DNA from: Acidisoma cellulosilyticum
Lineage (GTDB): Bacteria; Pseudomonadota; Alphaproteobacteria; Acetobacterales; Acetobacteraceae
NCBI RefSeq assembly: GCF_020621385.1
Contig: NZ_JAESVA010000002.1
Span: 434,001-498,000 of the forward strand
Reading direction: 5' to 3'
DNA length: 64,000 nucleotides
Below the pieces are notes generated by a model. That model was not told where the DNA came from and searched no databases. It worked only from the letters and a program-made list of their open reading frames with translations. A program made the translations under genes and the position numbers. Each line of letters begins with the position of its first letter. The stretch's first letter is position 1. Of the stretch, positions 61,986-64,000 are shown piece after piece.

Positions 61986-63209
61986 ATGGCCGGTGCGCTG
62001 TCTCATATTCGGGTGCTTGATCTGTCCCGCGTGCTGGCCGGCCCCTGGGCCAGCCAGTTGCTGGGCGATCTGGGCGCCGAGATCATTAAGATCGAGCGGC
62101 CGGGCAGCGGCGACGATACCCGCGCCTGGGGACCTCCGTTTTTGCAGGATTCCGAGGGCCAGGATACGCGCGACGCCGCCTATTTCCTCTGCGCCAATCG
62201 CAACAAGCAATCGGTCACCGTCGATTTCACCAAGCCCGAGGGGCAGGCTTTGGTGCGCGACCTCGCCCGCCAGTCGGACGTGGTTCTGGAGAATTTCAAG
62301 GTCGGCGGCCTCGCCCAATACGGGCTCGATTATGAGAGCCTCGCCGCGATCAACTCCGGCCTCGTCTATTGTTCCATCACCGGCTTCGGCCAGACCGGTC
62401 CTTATGCCGAGCGCGCGGGCTATGACTTTCTTATCCAGGGCATGGGCGGGTTGATGAGCATTACCGGACGGCGCGAGGGGGAGCCCGGCGCCGGGCCGCA
62501 GAAGGTGGGCGTGGCGCTGACGGATGTGATGACCGGGCTTTATGCGTCCAACGCCATCCTGGCCGCCCTTCTCCACCGGGATATTTCCGGTTGCGGGCAA
62601 TATATCGATCTGGCCTTGCTGGATGTGCAGGTGGCGAGCCTTGCCAACCAGACGATGAACTACCTCACCACCGGCCGCAGCCCGCAGCGCATGGGCAATG
62701 CGCATCCGAATATCGTGCCCTATCAGGATTTCCCGACCCTGGACGGCGCCATGATCCTGGCGGTCGGCAATGACGGGCAATTCGCCAAGCTCGCGATCGT
62801 CGCCGGGCATCCGGACTGGGCGCTGAAGCCGGAATTTTCCACCAATCGCGCGCGGGTGGAAAATCGTGCCGCCTTCGTGGCGGCTTTCACGGCTGTTTCG
62901 ATAACCCGCACGACCAAGGATTGGATTTCCGCGCTTGAGGCCGCCGGCGTGCCTTGCGGGCCTATCAATACTTTGGCCGAGGTTTTCGAGGACCCGCAGG
63001 TGATCAGCCGCGGCACGCGCGTCACCCTGCCCCATGCGGCGGGCGTGGATGTGGCGCTGGTCGCCAATCCCATCCGCATGTCCGAAACCCCGCCGGAATA
63101 CCGCAGCGCCCCGCCGACATTGGGCCAGCACACGAAAGCCGTTCTGGCGGAAAAGCTCGGCCTGGATGAGGCAGCGATCGCGCTGCTGATCGCGAAGGGG
63201 GTTGTTTGA
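61986..63209 (+). CDS. CaiB/BaiF (family III) CoA-transferase
   Basis: 407 residues that move CoA between carboxylic acids. The start VLDLSRVLAGPWASQLLGDLGAEIIKIERP binds CoA; the catalytic aspartate is in AERAGYDFLIQGMGGLMSITG. ATG 61986 has GGAG six bases upstream; TTG 61974 is an in-frame alternative. Acid substrates are unknown (formyl-CoA, succinyl-CoA:malate and carnitine-type enzymes share this fold). It is a single gene, divergent from the ureohydrolase. Confidence 0.92.
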   Translation: MAGALSHIRVLDLSRVLAGPWASQLLGDLGAEIIKIERPGSGDDTRAWGPPFLQDSEGQDTRDAAYFLCANRNKQSVTVDFTKPEGQALVRDLARQSDVVLENFKVGGLAQYGLDYESLAAINSGLVYCSITGFGQTGPYAERAGYDFLIQGMGGLMSITGRREGEPGAGPQKVGVALTDVMTGLYASNAILAALLHRDISGCGQYIDLALLDVQVASLANQTMNYLTTGRSPQRMGNAHPNIVPYQDFPTLDGAMILAVGNDGQFAKLAIVAGHPDWALKPEFSTNRARVENRAAFVAAFTAVSITRTTKDWISALEAAGVPCGPINTLAEVFEDPQVISRGTRVTLPHAAGVDVALVANPIRMSETPPEYRSAPPTLGQHTKAVLAEKLGLDEAAIALLIAKGVV

Positions 63210-63286
63210 TCTGCTATCGAATTGAATTTTCTTTTCCTGCGGTTTTGTGCCACCAGCAAAGGGCAGAACTGGATCCAGGCCTGACG

Positions 63287-63706
63287 ATGACCGTGGAAAT
63301 TGCTTTCCCCTTGGAGTTTGTTGTTGACGGGACGCCGGTGTCTTTGCAGACGAAGCGCAGCGCCGCGAAGGATGCGTGGAAAGCCAAAATCCGCAGGGCC
63401 AGCATGAGCGCCCTCCCTGAGGGGCATTTCTGCAGCGCTGGCCGTATTTCGGTCACGCTGTTCTATTTCCCCCTGGAGGATATGCAGGGTGATATCGATA
63501 ATATCGTCAAACCGGTCCTCGATGCTTTCTCTCAGCACATCTACCTGGATGACAGACAGGTGGAGCGGATTTTGATACAGAGATTCGACCCGGAAAAAAC
63601 CTTCGCGTTCAGGGAAGCCTCGCCTATCCTCGAACAGGCGATCAAGGCGCCGAAACCGCTGCTTTACGTGAGGCTTTCCGACGATCCGTCAGAGGAACTA
63701 AGCTGA
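63287..63706 (+). CDS. RusA-family crossover junction endodeoxyribonuclease
   Basis: 139 residues. It has the RusA pattern: MQGDIDNIVKPVLDAF followed by IYLDDRQVERI, giving the conserved acidic metal-binding residues (Asp-x-Asp-Asn...Lys...Asp, then Asp-Asp). RusA proteins resolve Holliday junctions and are usually prophage- or mobile-element-borne. ATG 63287 begins the likely protein, though the frame is open from 63206. Its stop overlaps the start of a PD-(D/E)xK-like gene (TGATG), so the two form a unit. Confidence 0.8.
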   Translation: MTVEIAFPLEFVVDGTPVSLQTKRSAAKDAWKAKIRRASMSALPEGHFCSAGRISVTLFYFPLEDMQGDIDNIVKPVLDAFSQHIYLDDRQVERILIQRFDPEKTFAFREASPILEQAIKAPKPLLYVRLSDDPSEELS

Positions 63707-64000
63707 TGACCAAATCGCCAAGACAGCGGGAGCGCGCGGTCCTGCAAGCCGTCATTCCCGGTCTGGAGGCTGAAGGTTTCGAGGTCTTCCTTCAACCGGG
63801 CGCTCAACTTCTGCCCCCTTTCATGGCGGGCTACCGGCCCGACGCCATTGCCTTGAAACCGGGACGAAAGATTGCGATCGAAGTCACGGCGGGTGGCGGC
63901 GATAGGCCTAATCGTCCAGCGTTACAGAAAATACAAGCAATCTTCGCTTCCCAGCGCGATTGGGAGTTTCAGATTCTCTACGCACCTCCCTCCTCTTCCG
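63706..64000 (+). CDS. PD-(D/E)xK nuclease-like protein, 3'-truncated by the window edge
   Basis: 98 codons are visible before the sequence ends. The frame begins MTKSPRQRERAVLQAVIPGL and contains GYRPDAIALKPGRKIAIEVTAG, which has the PD...(E)xK shape of restriction-endonuclease-like folds: Pro-Asp, a beta hairpin, then Glu-Val, with Thr where Lys is usual. The partner RusA gene is coupled by TGATG. Function unknown; a DNA-processing or defence-related role is possible. I do not recognise a named family. Confidence 0.55.
   Translation, partial: MTKSPRQRERAVLQAVIPGLEAEGFEVFLQPGAQLLPPFMAGYRPDAIALKPGRKIAIEVTAGGGDRPNRPALQKIQAIFASQRDWEFQILYAPPSSS

Overview
The window looks like chromosomal DNA of a GC-rich alphaproteobacterium, probably Acetobacteraceae. 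This is an inference from the topA-rnr order, CreA, CbtA/CbtB behind a cobalamin riboswitch, a GT21 ceramide-glucosyltransferase-like enzyme and an inositol operon of alphaproteobacterial type. Most of the sequence has GC-rich third codon positions and many ATGA/TGATG stop-start overlaps. Several genes appear to start at TTG behind a good Shine-Dalgarno.

Layout. (1) 1-7226: the 3' part of topA, then rnr and a secreted S41 protease in one tightly coupled run; a convergent Xi-class glutathione transferase; and tRNA-Thr(CGT). (2) About 7230-16600: a visibly AT-richer island directly behind the tRNA. It holds an acyltransferase-3 membrane protein and three pairs of an SGNH esterase with a cytoplasmic alpha/beta-hydrolase-TPR protein. 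Two pairs are recent duplicates with matching promoters; the third is diverged, has the opposite internal gene order and has lost a catalytic residue. This is the accessory region and the best candidate for an undescribed system, plausibly modification of a surface glycan. (3) 16600-21400: an MBL-fold hydrolase, a divergent TetR/NADP-oxidoreductase pair with two matching operators, a GNAT acetyltransferase and an MFS transporter. (4) 21700-30650: a ureide/hydantoin-type catabolic operon with N-carbamoyl-D-amino-acid hydrolase, an amino-acid-type ABC importer with three different binding proteins, a NodB/PuuE-fold hydrolase, a hydantoin-racemase-like enzyme, an amidohydrolase and a LysR regulator. 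(5) 30950-40073: mixed housekeeping genes, including a 23-residue membrane micropeptide coupled to a membrane protein, an M20 peptidase, a lipoprotein, the GT21 glycosyltransferase, a LysE exporter, CreA, a GST, a phosphatase-like protein, the B12-riboswitch-controlled cbtB-cbtA, and threonine aldolase.

(6) 40200-55942: myo-inositol uptake and catabolism. It has a ribose-type ABC importer, iolA, iolB, iolE, iolD, iolC fused to DUF2090, an RpiR-type regulator, and divergent iolG plus an IolI-like isomerase. All steps from inositol to acetyl-CoA have a candidate if the DUF2090 domain supplies the aldolase step. (7) 55939-64000: pqiABC (envelope lipid transport), a small lipoprotein, flavin reductase, an agmatinase-family ureohydrolase, a CaiB/BaiF CoA-transferase, a RusA-family nuclease and the start of a PD-(D/E)xK-like protein cut by the window end.

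No CRISPR array, rRNA gene, intact transposase or integrase was seen. All assignments rest on reading motifs by eye; no database search was run.
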